Shown here piece after piece: positions 29,782 to 39,367 of a stretch of DNA of 64,000 nucleotides (positions are counted from its first letter, which is position 1; the number at the start of each line of letters is the position of its first letter). The position numbers and the translations under genes are program-made. The notes below the pieces were generated by a model. The model saw nothing but the letters and a program-made list of their open reading frames with translations, had not been told where the DNA came from and did not search any database. This DNA is from Microvirga sp. (lineage in GTDB: Bacteria; Pseudomonadota; Alphaproteobacteria; Rhizobiales; Beijerinckiaceae): assembly GCA_031181145.1 (NCBI GenBank), contig JAPSLB010000007.1:1-64000 (forward strand). The letters run 5' to 3'.

Positions 29782-31089
29782 ATGAGAGCAATCAAGCTGG
29801 CGCTGGCAGTCGGAACATCACTCACTGCCTTTGCCGGGAACGCCCCTGCCCACGACCATGCTGTCTCCCGGGGACGGCTCGTATTTGCCGACCATGAGCG
29901 GCCGCAGGTCGGCGTCCTCGATCTTGACAGCGGCGAGGTGACCCACCGTTTCGATGTGCCGAAACCCAACCCGGTGCTCGCAACCACGGAGGACGGCCGC
30001 TACACGGTCATCAAGACCGGCGACGACGCCGGCACCGTCCGCTTTCTCGACACGGGCCTGACATATGAGTCGCATGGGGACCACACCGATGTGGAGAAGG
30101 GCGAGGTCAGGATGCTGGACTACACGCTGACAGGCGACAAGCCCGCCCACGTCGTCTCAGAGAACGGCTGGGTCGCCGTGTTCTTCGACGGTCACCGGCC
30201 CTGGGAGCGCACGAGCGAACCCGGCGCGACCTTCATCAAGCTCGAGACCTTGGCTGACGCGAAGCCTGTGACGCGCGCCTGGAAGAGCCCCGCACCTCAG
30301 CACGGCATTGCCTTCGCGCTCGGAAAGGACCAGTGGCTCGTCTCCACGCATAACGAGCCCTATGCCAATGGCGACCAGAAGGCGAGCTCGCGCTCGAACG
30401 GATTCAAGATCGTCCAGGGTGAGGATTGGACGGTCGCAGCATCCTTCGACGACCTGTCGGACCCGCACAAGTCGTGCAAGGAGTTCCACGGGCATGCCTC
30501 GATGAGCAACGTCCACGTTTTCGGATGCGCGCAAGGCGCTGAGGACGCCGAGAAGGACGGCGGCGTGCTCATCCTGAGGAATGTCGAGGCTCAGTGGACG
30601 GCTCGCCGGGTTGCCTATCCGGACAATCGTCGCTCCTCGACGATCAAGGCGCGCGAAGGCGGTCAGTACTTCATCGCGAACTACGGCAGCAAGGGTCCGT
30701 ATGACGCGCTGATCCGCATCGATCCCAAGGCCGCGACCTTGAGAGCCGAGGACGTCTTTCAGATCCCCGACGGGCAGGCGGTCTGCCAGTTCGAGGTGGC
30801 GTCGAACGGGAAGCGTGTGGCGAACCTGACCGCCGACGGCAAGCTGCGGGTCTATGATGCGGCTCCAGCCTGGAAGCAGGTGGCCCAGTTCGATGCGGTC
30901 CCGGCCTTCGATTGCGCTTATGGCGCCAGGACGCCGACGCCGTCCCTCGCCATCGTCGGAGAGAACGCCTTCGTCAGCGACCCGGTGAACAAGCGCATCC
31001 GTGAGTACGGCCTAAGCAGCCTCCAGCAGGGACTCGATCTGCCGATCGACGGAACTCCGGCAAACCTTGCGAACGGAGGTGGCGGCTAG
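29782..31089 (+). CDS. AztD-like periplasmic zinc-binding beta-propeller protein
   Basis: 435 residues with a signal peptide (MRAIKLALAVGTSLTAFAG, cleavage probably after NAPA), so the mature protein starts with HDH. The body consists of repeated beta-blade segments and His-rich sites: RGRLVFADHERPQ, TYESHGDHTDVEKG, CKEFHGHASMSNVHVFGC. This pattern fits the zinc metallochaperone AztD, which hands zinc to the AztC solute-binding protein of an ABC importer. No aztABC genes are adjacent, so this would be an orphan copy. AAGGAAGG before the ATG at 29782 supports the start. Confidence 0.75.
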   Translation: MRAIKLALAVGTSLTAFAGNAPAHDHAVSRGRLVFADHERPQVGVLDLDSGEVTHRFDVPKPNPVLATTEDGRYTVIKTGDDAGTVRFLDTGLTYESHGDHTDVEKGEVRMLDYTLTGDKPAHVVSENGWVAVFFDGHRPWERTSEPGATFIKLETLADAKPVTRAWKSPAPQHGIAFALGKDQWLVSTHNEPYANGDQKASSRSNGFKIVQGEDWTVAASFDDLSDPHKSCKEFHGHASMSNVHVFGCAQGAEDAEKDGGVLILRNVEAQWTARRVAYPDNRRSSTIKAREGGQYFIANYGSKGPYDALIRIDPKAATLRAEDVFQIPDGQAVCQFEVASNGKRVANLTADGKLRVYDAAPAWKQVAQFDAVPAFDCAYGARTPTPSLAIVGENAFVSDPVNKRIREYGLSSLQQGLDLPIDGTPANLANGGGG

Positions 31090-31190
31090 TCTGCCGCGTG
31101 ACTACGGAGCCATCGCAGCGCCGCGACGGCGGAAAGGGCATCGGCGGAGCGGGACGGCAAGGAGCCGCCTCGCTTTCCTCGGCAGACCTC

Positions 31191-31304
31191 TAGAGCATCG
31201 GACGTGAAAAGTGGATTCGCACGTTTGGGTCCGATGCTGCCTCTTATAGACAGCGCATCGTTTGGAGCGGACCCGAAGGGCCGCGTCATCGAGCGGGGCT
31301 TTCG
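31191..31304 (-). repeat. Dispersed Rhizobiales-type intergenic repeat, copy C (inverted, truncated)
   Basis: Begins TAGAGCATCGGACGTGAAAAG and runs through GACAGCGCATCG to GCGGACCCGAAGGGCCGCG. It is the reverse complement of most of copy B with an internal deletion, and lacks the segment with GTGCGGAAAAG. It fills the end of the gap before the chemoreceptor stop. Confidence 0.75.
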
Positions 31305-31318
31305 CCTGCGAGGCTCCG

Positions 31319-32695
31319 TCAGGCCGCTTGCGGGAGATCGCCCTCGCGGCGCTTTTCCGGCCTGTCGGTGCCGGGTTCGTTCTGCCGGCGATCCATGGGG
31401 CCGCGGCGCAGCGCCGCCAGGAACTTGCCCACCTCCTCGGCCAGGTGGTCGCCCTGGATGGCGAGCTGCTTCGAGGTATCGAGCACCGAACCCGCCAGAT
31501 GCTTGGTCTCGGCCGTGTTCTGACTCACGCTCTGGATGTTCTCCGTCACGCCCTGCGTTCCGACCGAGGTCTGTTCGACGCTGCGCGCGATCTCGGCGGT
31601 GGCGGCGGTCTGACCGGCGATGCTCTGGGCGATGCGCGAGGTGGCAAGGTCGATATCCGCGACGATCGTGGAGATCTCGGTCACGGCGGAAACGGCGGAC
31701 GTGGAGGCGGAACGCAGTTCCGCGATCTCGTGGGTGATCTCTTCCGTCGCCTTGGCGGTCTGGGTCGCCAGAGCCTTGACCTCCTGCGCGACGACGGCGA
31801 AGCCGCGCCCGGCCTCGCCTGCGCGGGCCGCCTCGATGGTGGCGTTCAACGCCAGAAGGTTGGTCTGCTCGGCGATGGTGGTGATCAGGCCCACCACCGT
31901 GCTGATCCGCTCCACCGCGTTGTTCAGGCCGTCGACGATGGCGGCCGTGGACTGGGCCTCCTCCGCCGCCTGGCGGGCACGCGTGGCGGAATGGTCGGCC
32001 TCCGTGCCGATCTCCTGCGCGGAAGCGGCGAGCTGCGTCACGGCAGCGGCGACGGTCTGCACATTCGCCGCCATTTCGGCCGCTGTCGCGGCAACGAGGG
32101 CCGTCCGGTCGTCGGTGAGAGTGGCACCCTCCTGCAGCACCGTCGCCATGGCGCTCATGTTTCTCGAAGAATCCGAGAGGGTCTGGACGATCGTGTTGAT
32201 CGCCTGCTCGAATTCCGCCGTCGAATGATTGAAGGCCGCCAGGCGCCTCTCGATCACGTGCGAGGCCTCGTTGATGACGGTTGCGCCGTGAAGCAGCGCC
32301 CCATGAAGCCCGTCCGGCAGGATGCGCCGGAAATACTGATTGTTGCGGACGGCATTCATGGCCGCCGAGGACTCGCGGATATAGGCGTCGACCCGATCCG
32401 TCGTATCGTTGACGATCCCATGCAGCTTCCCGAGCGCCCCGCCCTCCCGGCTGCCGATGATGCGGGCCTCGAAATCGCCGTGCCCGACGCGATCGATGGT
32501 ATCGGCGGCCACCGCGATCGCACGGTAGGTGCGCAGCAGCATCAATCCGCCGAAGATGAAGCCGGCATCGGCGACGAGCATCGTCAGCGGCGGGATCGAG
32601 CCGCTGATCAGCGAGGCGACAACATGCCCGGTGACCGCGATCGCCGCGACGGCGAAGCCGATGCTTGCCTTAGAGAGAGAAGACAAATTCATCAT
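31319..32695 (-). CDS. Methyl-accepting chemotaxis protein
   Basis: 458 residues. Two N-terminal membrane helices ([35 protein letters not shown]) with almost no periplasmic loop between them, then a HAMP-like segment ([21 protein letters not shown]) and a long signalling coiled coil. The CheA/CheW-binding tip is present as [25 protein letters not shown], cut here: [19 protein letters not shown]. With no ligand domain it should receive its signal from another protein; the overlapping upstream gene encodes a PAS protein of the Aer sensor type. An ATG at 32692 is an alternative start. Confidence 0.93.
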   Translation of the reverse strand: MMNLSSLSKASIGFAVAAIAVTGHVVASLISGSIPPLTMLVADAGFIFGGLMLLRTYRAIAVAADTIDRVGHGDFEARIIGSREGGALGKLHGIVNDTTDRVDAYIRESSAAMNAVRNNQYFRRILPDGLHGALLHGATVINEASHVIERRLAAFNHSTAEFEQAINTIVQTLSDSSRNMSAMATVLQEGATLTDDRTALVAATAAEMAANVQTVAAAVTQLAASAQEIGTEADHSATRARQAAEEAQSTAAIVDGLNNAVERISTVVGLITTIAEQTNLLALNATIEAARAGEAGRGFAVVAQEVKALATQTAKATEEITHEIAELRSASTSAVSAVTEISTIVADIDLATSRIAQSIAGQTAATAEIARSVEQTSVGTQGVTENIQSVSQNTAETKHLAGSVLDTSKQLAIQGDHLAEEVGKFLAALRRGPMDRRQNEPGTDRPEKRREGDLPQAA

Positions 32696-33194
32696 AGCTG
32701 GCCTTGTTCGCTGTGGCGGTTCTCATGAGATGCTGATGGGATGCCGCAAGCCCCTCCTTGGCATTGCGGAAGGAGGCTTCGATGCGGGTGAGTTCCGCAT
32801 AGAGCGGCGCGATGACCGTCTCCACCACTTCCCGCTTCGGTACGCGCCGGTTGGAGTGAAAGCCGCAGACCCGCATATTGCGGTCGTAGGAGGGCGTCAC
32901 ATGGGCGAACACCCAGTAATGGTCGCCGTTGCGTGCCATGTTCTTCACATATGCGAAGATCTCGCGGCCGTCCTGGATCGCATCCCAGAGGAGCTTGAAA
33001 ACCGCGCGCGGCATGTCCGGATGACGGATCACGCTGTGCGGCTGCCCCAGGAGCTCCTTCTCCGTGTAGCCGGCGATCTCGCAGAAGATCCTGTTCGTAT
33101 AGGTCAGCCGGCCTTTCAGGTCCGTCTTCGAAACGATGAAGGCGTCGGGGTCGAAGAAGATCTCGCGTTGCGTGGGAGTAATGGCTCTGGTCAT
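32670..33194 (-). CDS. Aer-type PAS domain protein
   Basis: 174 residues. The PAS fold covers about 15-125 with [45 protein letters not shown] and [19 protein letters not shown], very similar to the FAD-binding PAS of the aerotaxis receptor Aer. The remainder is helical. It has no membrane segment. Its end overlaps the chemoreceptor start by 26 bases, so the two are co-translated. The pair looks like an Aer receptor divided in two polypeptides, sensing redox or oxygen. FAD binding is inferred. Confidence 0.88.
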   Translation of the reverse strand: MTRAITPTQREIFFDPDAFIVSKTDLKGRLTYTNRIFCEIAGYTEKELLGQPHSVIRHPDMPRAVFKLLWDAIQDGREIFAYVKNMARNGDHYWVFAHVTPSYDRNMRVCGFHSNRRVPKREVVETVIAPLYAELTRIEASFRNAKEGLAASHQHLMRTATANKASYDEFVFSL

Positions 33195-33306
33195 CTGCGG
33201 CTTTGAGGAGTGGCGGCAGCCTGCGCGGCATGGTTCATCAAGCCAACTTGTCGCAGAGCTGGCTTGCGCGAGGCTGAGTTGAGCCTGCCCTCGAAAACCC
33301 TGCCGG

Positions 33307-35073
33307 TCAGACCTGTCGCAGCCAGAGCGGACGCTGCCCGCTCGCCGCGCCGGTGCAGGCTGCATCGACGCAGGCCGCAAGGCTCCCGAAATGGAAGCGA
33401 CGTCCTGTGAGACCGGGGCCGTAATGGGCGTATTTGCCCGAATTCGTCATGATCGTCGCAGCCCTTCGCGGAATCACCGGCTCGACGATCATGCACCAGC
33501 AGGTATCGGTGACGAACTGAACGCCGAAGCGTTCGAGCTCCTGCGCAATCCCTGCCTCCCGCGCCCTGTCGTGGGTGGCACGGCCGCAGGTGACGACCAT
33601 CGTCACGTCCTCGTGCTTCGTGCGGCCCCGGCACAGGGCGGCCAGCGCCCTGCACTCATCGAAGGAGAAATGCGGATTGCCGAGCGATACGAGATCGACG
33701 GACGGTTCCTGCGCATTGCTGAGCTCGTCCCAGCTCCGGGTCAGGTCCTCGAGGCTGACGTCGATAGCCGGAACATCCGCTCCGCCGGTCGCATCGTTCA
33801 GCGTCGCCGCCTCGGGCGTCACACCGGCGATATGGAACATCGGCGCGCTCGACGTGGTCGCGAACGCCGCGCCGAAGGCCTTGAGATCGTCCTTCGAAGG
33901 CGAAGCCTGCTCCAGCCCGGCGATCACGGGAATCCGGTTCGCGGCCAGCAGGCCCACATGATAGCCCAGCAGCGGATAGAAGGCGTCGTCGGGATTCTCG
34001 AGCTTGGGCAGGTTGACCCGCAGGCTGGCGCGACGGCTGCTCCCGACATGGCATCCGGCCAGGGGCGCGCGGCCCGTGAGAGCGATGCAGATATCGAGAT
34101 AGTCGGGATATTTCATCGTCCGCGCGCCGAGAACGCTGTTGGCATAGACGACCGCGTTCGATTCCGCCCAGACGATCTGCTCGCCCCTCCGGGGAGCGCT
34201 GTCGAGGAGATAGGGCGCGCAGGTGAAGGTGGGTCGCGCGCCCATGTCCACATAGGCGTCCCCGAGCTCGCTCGCGGGCTCTCCGAAGGCAGGGTCGATG
34301 CCCTGCGCACGCCAGCGGCGATGATCGACCGAGATGGAGTTGAGGGTCGTCGGCACGGCGACCTTCCCGCCCCAATCCCGCAGTTGCTGCGCGAATTTGA
34401 GGGAGCCGGGCCCCGTATAGACGCAGCCGTCGATATGGGCCTGGGTCACGTCGATCAGCCGGTCGGCGCCCTGCAGTTCCGCCATGCGCAGGACGATCTT
34501 CATCGCCACCTGCGCGGCCTTGCCATACGCGCCGGCCAAGAAGGCCCTGTCGGCCTCCGTCAGCATCATGCGGGAGGCGACCGGCTCGGAAGGGCCGCGC
34601 GAGTCCCGGCGAGGGTCTCGGCGAGGGTCTCGGATTGCCTGCAGGGCTTCGAGCCCCTCGCCGCACGCGACGCGAGCGCCGTCGACGCGGGCATAGCGGG
34701 CCGTCATCACCTGGCGGAAATCCTCCGGATCGAGCACGACGACCGGAATGGACTTTCCGAAGACCTCCTCGGCGATCATGACGCCGAGAGTGAGGATGTC
34801 GTCCGCGCGCTCCACCACCATGGCGGCGGGGCCCTTGCCGTTGAGGAGCAGCTCGAGGATCACGCCGCTCCCCGAGCAGGAGCCGCGGCCGCCCGGAATG
34901 GTGAGGATCTTGCCCGTGAGGATTCGGCCGCTCAGGGGATGATGACGGTCGATCACTTCGCCGGTCGCCGGATCGACCCCGCCCCAGAAGCTCAGCTCCA
35001 CGTCGCTGGCGATGATCTCGCCCGCGGCCCCGCCATGAACGAAGGCTGTACCCGAGAAAACGGCTTCGTTCAT
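33307..35073 (-). CDS. Aconitase X (cis-3-hydroxy-L-proline dehydratase-type)
   Basis: 588 residues joining the small swivel domain (DUF126, about 1-155, with PGGRGSCSGSGVILELLLNG) and the large AcnX domain (DUF521, from about 175, with DVTQAHIDGCVYTGPGSLKF, TFTCAPYL, VWAESNAVVYANSVLGART, VVTCGRATHD and TDTCWCMIVEPV). Characterised fused AcnX enzymes are Fe-S dehydratases turning cis-3-hydroxy-L-proline into delta1-pyrroline-2-carboxylate. The neighbouring Ldh-family reductase would convert that product to proline. The interdomain linker is an Arg/Asp-rich stretch encoded by tandem 12-base repeats. AAAGGAA supports the ATG at 35073; one at 35088 overlaps the preceding stop. Confidence 0.88.
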   Translation of the reverse strand: MNEAVFSGTAFVHGGAAGEIIASDVELSFWGGVDPATGEVIDRHHPLSGRILTGKILTIPGGRGSCSGSGVILELLLNGKGPAAMVVERADDILTLGVMIAEEVFGKSIPVVVLDPEDFRQVMTARYARVDGARVACGEGLEALQAIRDPRRDPRRDSRGPSEPVASRMMLTEADRAFLAGAYGKAAQVAMKIVLRMAELQGADRLIDVTQAHIDGCVYTGPGSLKFAQQLRDWGGKVAVPTTLNSISVDHRRWRAQGIDPAFGEPASELGDAYVDMGARPTFTCAPYLLDSAPRRGEQIVWAESNAVVYANSVLGARTMKYPDYLDICIALTGRAPLAGCHVGSSRRASLRVNLPKLENPDDAFYPLLGYHVGLLAANRIPVIAGLEQASPSKDDLKAFGAAFATTSSAPMFHIAGVTPEAATLNDATGGADVPAIDVSLEDLTRSWDELSNAQEPSVDLVSLGNPHFSFDECRALAALCRGRTKHEDVTMVVTCGRATHDRAREAGIAQELERFGVQFVTDTCWCMIVEPVIPRRAATIMTNSGKYAHYGPGLTGRRFHFGSLAACVDAACTGAASGQRPLWLRQV

Positions 35074-35087
35074 GACGGTTCCTTTCA

Positions 35088-36104
35088 TCAGCGCGGCAGG
35101 AGAGCCCGCAGGTCGTCGTAGAGCGCCTTGGGAATGCGCACGCCAGCGGCCTTGCTGCGGTCGCGGGCCTCGTACCGGCGCTGGGACGGCAGGCGTGCCC
35201 CCTGGCCGACGATGGCCTCGAACATCTTTTCGGCGCGGGCCACGTGCTGCGCGGCATCGGGGCCGAGGAACACCTTGGGATCGAAGGCGAGGATCAGCTC
35301 GCCATGGCAGGGGGCGGCGCCGACGCCTTCGTCGAAGGCCATGGATTCCGCGCTCGTCATGTCGCCGATCAGGGGACCCGCCATCAGCTCGATCATCGCC
35401 GAGAGGGCCGAGCCCTTGTGACCGCCGAAGGTCAGCATGGCGCCGGCCAGGGCGGCCGCCGGATCGTTGGTGGGATTGCCTTCGCCGTCGATGGCCCAGC
35501 CGGTGGGAATGGGCTTGCCCGCGCGACGGTGCAGTTCGATCTCGCCCCGGGCGATGGCACTGGTGGCGAAATCGAACACGAAGGGCGGCCCGTCGGGGCG
35601 CGGCCAGGCGAACGCGATCGGGTTCGTGCCGAACACGGGCTTCGTGCCGCCGGCAGGCGCAACCCAACTGTGGCTCGGCGTCATGGCGAGCGCCACGAGG
35701 CCGTCCGCGCTGATCGCCTCCACCTCCGGCCAGAGGGCGGAAAAGTGGTAGCAGTTGTTGATGGCCATGGCGGCGAGGCCGGTCCTGCGGGCCTTCTCGA
35801 CGAGCAGCGGCCTGCCGCGCTCGAAGGCCAGCGGAGAGAATCCGAAACGAGCATCGACGCGCACGACGGCGGGCGCGTGATCCACCACGTCCGGCACCGC
35901 ATTCGGGTTGACCTTGCCCTCCTTCACCGAACGCACGCAGCCGAGGAGCCGGTACATGCCATGGGAATGGCACTCGTCGCGCTGGCCCGCATAGACGACG
36001 TTCGCGATAGCCTCCGCATGGTCACCGGAAAGGCCACCGGCCTTGAGAACATCGATGCTGATCCGCCGGACCTCGTCCAGCGGGAGGATGACTTCTTCAC
36101 TCAT
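35088..36104 (-). CDS. Ldh-family oxidoreductase (delta1-pyrroline-2-carboxylate reductase-like)
   Basis: 338 residues of the malate/L-lactate dehydrogenase-like NAD(P)H family, a non-Rossmann fold. Signatures: RDECHSHGMYRL with the catalytic His, NNCYHFSALWPEVE, VFGTNPIAFAWP, FDFATSAIARGE and FGGHKGSALSAMIE. Members near hydroxyproline genes (DpkA/LhpI-like role) reduce delta1-pyrroline-2-carboxylate to L-proline; other members act on malate, lactate or sulfolactate. The context with aconitase X and the proline-racemase homologue supports the first. I chose the ATG at 36104; an upstream TTG at 36137 is weaker. Confidence 0.88.
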   Translation of the reverse strand: MSEEVILPLDEVRRISIDVLKAGGLSGDHAEAIANVVYAGQRDECHSHGMYRLLGCVRSVKEGKVNPNAVPDVVDHAPAVVRVDARFGFSPLAFERGRPLLVEKARRTGLAAMAINNCYHFSALWPEVEAISADGLVALAMTPSHSWVAPAGGTKPVFGTNPIAFAWPRPDGPPFVFDFATSAIARGEIELHRRAGKPIPTGWAIDGEGNPTNDPAAALAGAMLTFGGHKGSALSAMIELMAGPLIGDMTSAESMAFDEGVGAAPCHGELILAFDPKVFLGPDAAQHVARAEKMFEAIVGQGARLPSQRRYEARDRSKAAGVRIPKALYDDLRALLPR

Positions 36105-36155
36105 TTGTCCAGGTCCGTTCGTGTTCGATGCTTTCAAGAGGCGGCCTCGCCGGAT

Positions 36156-37184
36156 CTAGATCTGCGGCCAGGTATCCGACAATCGGTAGCCATCCGGCCA
36201 CGGATCGTCGGGGTCGAGCATGTGCTGATGGGTGCCGGTGATCCAGGCACGTCCGGAGATGGTCGGGATGATGCCGGGCCTGCCGCCCACCGTCACCTCG
36301 TCCTCGATCCTGCAGATGAACTCGGAATCGATGATCGAGCGGCCCACGAAGCTGTCGCCGACCTTCAGGATGCCGCGCGCATGGAGCACCGCCATGCGGG
36401 CCGAGCAGCCCGTCCCGGTCGGCGAGCGGTCGATCTTTCCGGGGCGCACCACGACGGCGTTGGCGCCGTGGGGAACGCCGTCCCGGTCGACGAGCGGCGC
36501 CGCGATCTGACAGAAGGAAATGTGATCCCAGCCCGGAAGCTCGGGATGCCTGAAGCCGATCTGCTCGTTGGCCGCGCGGGTGATCTTCACGCCGATCTCC
36601 GCCAGCTCCTTCGCCTCGTCGGGACGGATCGCGAAACCGAGCGCCTTCGCGTCCGCGATCACGAAGCTGTCGCCGCCATAGGCCGTGTCCACACTCAGCG
36701 TGCCCACGCCTTCGACTTCGAGTTTCACGTCGAGCTTGTCGGCGAAGGACGGCACGTTGCGCACCGTGATCCGCTCCGCCTTGCCCGCGCGGCAGGCAGC
36801 CGTGACTTCGACGAGACCGCCCGGCGCTTCAAGGGTGAGGCGGGTTTCCGGCTCCTGCATCGGGATGATGCCGGTATCGAGCAGGACGGTGGACACGCAG
36901 ATGGAGTTGGAGCCCGACATGGGGGGAGTGTCGGCGGGTTCCATGATGATCCAGCCCATCTGCGCTTTCGGATTCTTCGGCGGCACCAGAAGATTCACGT
37001 GCCGGAAGACACCGCCGCGGGGTTCGTTCAGCACGAAGTTGCGCAGGGTCTCGTCCGTGGCGATGAACCGGGACTGGTCCCAGACCGTATCGCCCGGAGG
37101 CGGCGTGACGCCGCCGACGATCACATCCCCGACCTCTCCTTCCGCGTGGCAGCTGACCACATGAACGACTTTCGACGTGCGCAT
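36156..37184 (-). CDS. Proline racemase superfamily protein, probable trans-3-hydroxy-L-proline dehydratase
   Basis: 342 residues with the diaminopimelate-epimerase-like duplicated fold. In true racemases/epimerases the two catalytic residues are Cys in MCGH and SPCGTG. Here they read MSGSN (Ser90) and SPTGTGC (Thr256), so both Cys are replaced, with an additional Cys at 260. Dehydratase members (human L3HYPDH and bacterial relatives) have lost one Cys or both and eliminate water from trans-3-hydroxy-L-proline to give delta1-pyrroline-2-carboxylate. A reductase and aconitase X follow in the same direction. It is distinct from the Cys/Cys paralogue at 41749. Exact substrate is inference. Confidence 0.85.
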   Translation of the reverse strand: MRTSKVVHVVSCHAEGEVGDVIVGGVTPPPGDTVWDQSRFIATDETLRNFVLNEPRGGVFRHVNLLVPPKNPKAQMGWIIMEPADTPPMSGSNSICVSTVLLDTGIIPMQEPETRLTLEAPGGLVEVTAACRAGKAERITVRNVPSFADKLDVKLEVEGVGTLSVDTAYGGDSFVIADAKALGFAIRPDEAKELAEIGVKITRAANEQIGFRHPELPGWDHISFCQIAAPLVDRDGVPHGANAVVVRPGKIDRSPTGTGCSARMAVLHARGILKVGDSFVGRSIIDSEFICRIEDEVTVGGRPGIIPTISGRAWITGTHQHMLDPDDPWPDGYRLSDTWPQI

Positions 37185-37244
37185 TGAGCTCTCCGGATCA
37201 GGGCTGTCTTACGATGGATTTGCGCGAGATCGAACCCTGCATCG

Positions 37245-37967
37245 TCAGAGAACGGATTTCAGGAACTCGATGGTCTCGGGTTTCTGTGGATTGCCGATGA
37301 CCTGCTCGGGCGTGCCGATCTCGTGGATCAGGCCCTTGTGGAAGAAGGCCACCCGGTCGGATACGTCGCGCGCGAAGCGGATCTCGTGGGTCACGAGGAT
37401 CATGGTCATGCCCTCTTCGGAAAGCATCTTGAGCGTGTCCAGTACCTCGCCGACGAGCTGCGGATCGAGCGCGGAGGTCACCTCGTCGAAGAGCATGTAG
37501 TCCGGCGACATGGCGAGAGCGCGCGCAATGGCCATGCGCTGCTGCTGACCGCCGGAGAGCTTCGAAGGATAGACCTTCAGCTTCTCGCCGAGGCCCACAT
37601 GGGTGAGCTGCTTGACGGCGATTTCCTCCGCCTCCCGCTTGCTCTTGCCCAGGACCTTGCGCGGCGCGAGCATCACGTTCTCGAGCACCGTGAGATGGGG
37701 GAAGGCGTTCCATTGCTGGAACACGATGCCGATCTTCCGACGGAGCTTGTTGAGGTCGGTCCCGCGCGCATGGACATCGGTGCCGTCGACCAGGATCTGC
37801 CCGCCCTGAATCGGCTCGAGGCCGTTGATGCACATGAGCATGGTCGACTTGCCCGATCCCGAGCCGCCGATGACCGAAAGCACTTCGCCCTTCTGAACCG
37901 TGAGGCTCACTCCCTTGAGCACCTCGAGGCTCCCGAAAGACTTGCGAACGTCTTTTAACTCAATCAT
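37245..37967 (-). CDS. Amino acid ABC transporter, ATP-binding protein
   Basis: 240 residues of the polar amino acid class (HisP/GlnQ). Walker A GGSGSGKSTML, Q-loop VFQQWNAFPHLTVLEN, signature LSGGQQQRMAIARALA, Walker B MLFDEVTSALDP and the switch His in LVTHEIRFARDV. It powers the importer formed with the two permeases just upstream. The ATG at 37967 overlaps the permease stop by 8 bases; the longer GTG form adds two residues. Confidence 0.95.
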   Translation of the reverse strand: MIELKDVRKSFGSLEVLKGVSLTVQKGEVLSVIGGSGSGKSTMLMCINGLEPIQGGQILVDGTDVHARGTDLNKLRRKIGIVFQQWNAFPHLTVLENVMLAPRKVLGKSKREAEEIAVKQLTHVGLGEKLKVYPSKLSGGQQQRMAIARALAMSPDYMLFDEVTSALDPQLVGEVLDTLKMLSEEGMTMILVTHEIRFARDVSDRVAFFHKGLIHEIGTPEQVIGNPQKPETIEFLKSVL

Positions 37968-38613
37968 TTTCACGCCACCGCTTTTCGAGCCGCGCCCCGA
38001 GCCGGGCGATCGGGAAGCTCATGAGAAAGTAAATCAAGCCTGCGATCGAGAGAACGAAGAGCGGCTCCTGGATGCGGGTCACGATGATCTGGGAAGCCCG
38101 CAGCAGCTCGACGATGCCGATCCAGAGAACGAGCGCCGTATCCTTCATGACGCCGAGCGTGAGGCCGATCCAGCTCGGCAGCGCGACGCGCAGCGCAATC
38201 GGAAAGACGATGTTCGTCAGGTCCTGGGTGTAGGTCATGCCCAGCGACCGAGCCGCCCGGCGCGTGGTAGGCGGAACGGCCAGGATGCCGCCGCGCACGA
38301 TCTCCGCGCAATAGGCCGCCGTATAGAGCGCAAGCACCACGCAGCCCACGGTGAACGCGGACATATTCAGCTTGAGAATGGACTTGAACGAGTTCGCGAG
38401 CACGAACTGGATCAGGAGCGGCACCGAGCGCAGGATATCCAGCACGAAGCCGACGGGGAGGTTGAGCCACCACGGCGCTGACGCACGAACGAGGCCGAAG
38501 AGCATCCCTAAGACGGTGCCGCCCAGGACGGCCCAGAAGGTGATGGCAAGCGTCGTTCCCGCGCCCTGAAGAAGGAAGAGGATGTCGTTCCAGGTGAGAC
38601 TCGTCTCGAACAT
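37960..38613 (-). CDS. Amino acid ABC transporter permease
   Basis: 217 residues, five or so helices. The N-terminus GAGTTLAITFWAVLGGTVLG and the EAA-loop region CAEIVRGGILAVPPTTRRAARSLGMT are typical of His/Glu/Gln permeases (family with RxG-I-xxxGQxEAA). GAGGAG six bases before the ATG. It pairs with the permease encoded 10 bases upstream to form the heterodimeric channel. Confidence 0.93.
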   Translation of the reverse strand: MFETSLTWNDILFLLQGAGTTLAITFWAVLGGTVLGMLFGLVRASAPWWLNLPVGFVLDILRSVPLLIQFVLANSFKSILKLNMSAFTVGCVVLALYTAAYCAEIVRGGILAVPPTTRRAARSLGMTYTQDLTNIVFPIALRVALPSWIGLTLGVMKDTALVLWIGIVELLRASQIIVTRIQEPLFVLSIAGLIYFLMSFPIARLGARLEKRWREND

Positions 38614-38623
38614 CGCCGTCTCC

Positions 38624-39289
38624 TCAGTACCGGAACAGGCGCCAGGCGAAGAGGCGCGACGAGATGGTGATGAGTTTGGCCAGCAGGTAGTAGATGACGG
38701 CCGCGATGGCGAAATACTCGAAGGTCCGGAACGTGCGCACGTTCAGATCCTGCGTGACGCCGGTGAGATCCGTGTTCAAGCCCACCGTGACGCCGAGCGA
38801 CGTCATCAGGAGCGCCCAGACCATCTGGTTGGACATGGGGTAGAACACGACCCTGAACATCTGCGGCAGAACGATGAGGCGAAACGCCTGCGGCGCGCTC
38901 ATGCCGAGCGAGCGTGCGGCACGCGTCTGGGTATGCGGGATGGCCCGCAGGCCGCCCCGGAAGGTTTCAGCCAGATAGCCTGCGTTGTTGAACGCGATGC
39001 CTGCCAGGAGCGCCACGTAGGAATCGAGCTGGATGCCGAAGGAACCGAGGCCGAAGTAGGTCATATAGACCTGGAACAGGGCAGGCGTATTGCGCGCCAG
39101 CTCCACCCAGCCGGTCGAGAATCCATAGAACAGCTTGTTGTTCGACTGGCGGCCGAGCGCCAGGAATATGGCGAAGATGACGCCGATCACCATCGACAGC
39201 ACGGCAATCTGGAGCGACACCAACGCGCCGGACAGCATGTCTGGCAGTGCGTTCAGGGCCGGACGCCAATGAAATGTGTAATTCAGCAT
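38624..39289 (-). CDS. Amino acid ABC transporter permease
   Basis: 221 residues, same family as the next gene, with ALVSLQIAVLSMVIGVIFAIFLAL at the N-terminus and the cytoplasmic loop YLAETFRGGLRAIPHTQTRAARSLGMS. I chose the ATG at 39289 (MLNYTFHWR), where family similarity starts; an ATG at 39322 would add 11 residues. Second subunit of the importer. Confidence 0.92.
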   Translation of the reverse strand: MLNYTFHWRPALNALPDMLSGALVSLQIAVLSMVIGVIFAIFLALGRQSNNKLFYGFSTGWVELARNTPALFQVYMTYFGLGSFGIQLDSYVALLAGIAFNNAGYLAETFRGGLRAIPHTQTRAARSLGMSAPQAFRLIVLPQMFRVVFYPMSNQMVWALLMTSLGVTVGLNTDLTGVTQDLNVRTFRTFEYFAIAAVIYYLLAKLITISSRLFAWRLFRY

Positions 39290-39367
39290 GAAGGGCGCGC
39301 CTGAGGACGTTACAACCATCATTGAGGCCCGAGGGCGAACGCTCGCCCCCGGCCCGATGTGCTTCGA

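Noticed and set aside
28240-31190. Composite transposon bounded by inverted repeat copies
   Set aside because: The flanking repeats belong to an intergenic family present elsewhere, are of unequal length and have no transposase or target duplication.
34570-34660. Tandem repeats as a possible CRISPR or satellite
   Set aside because: Only two to three 12-base units, in frame inside a coding sequence, with no spacers.
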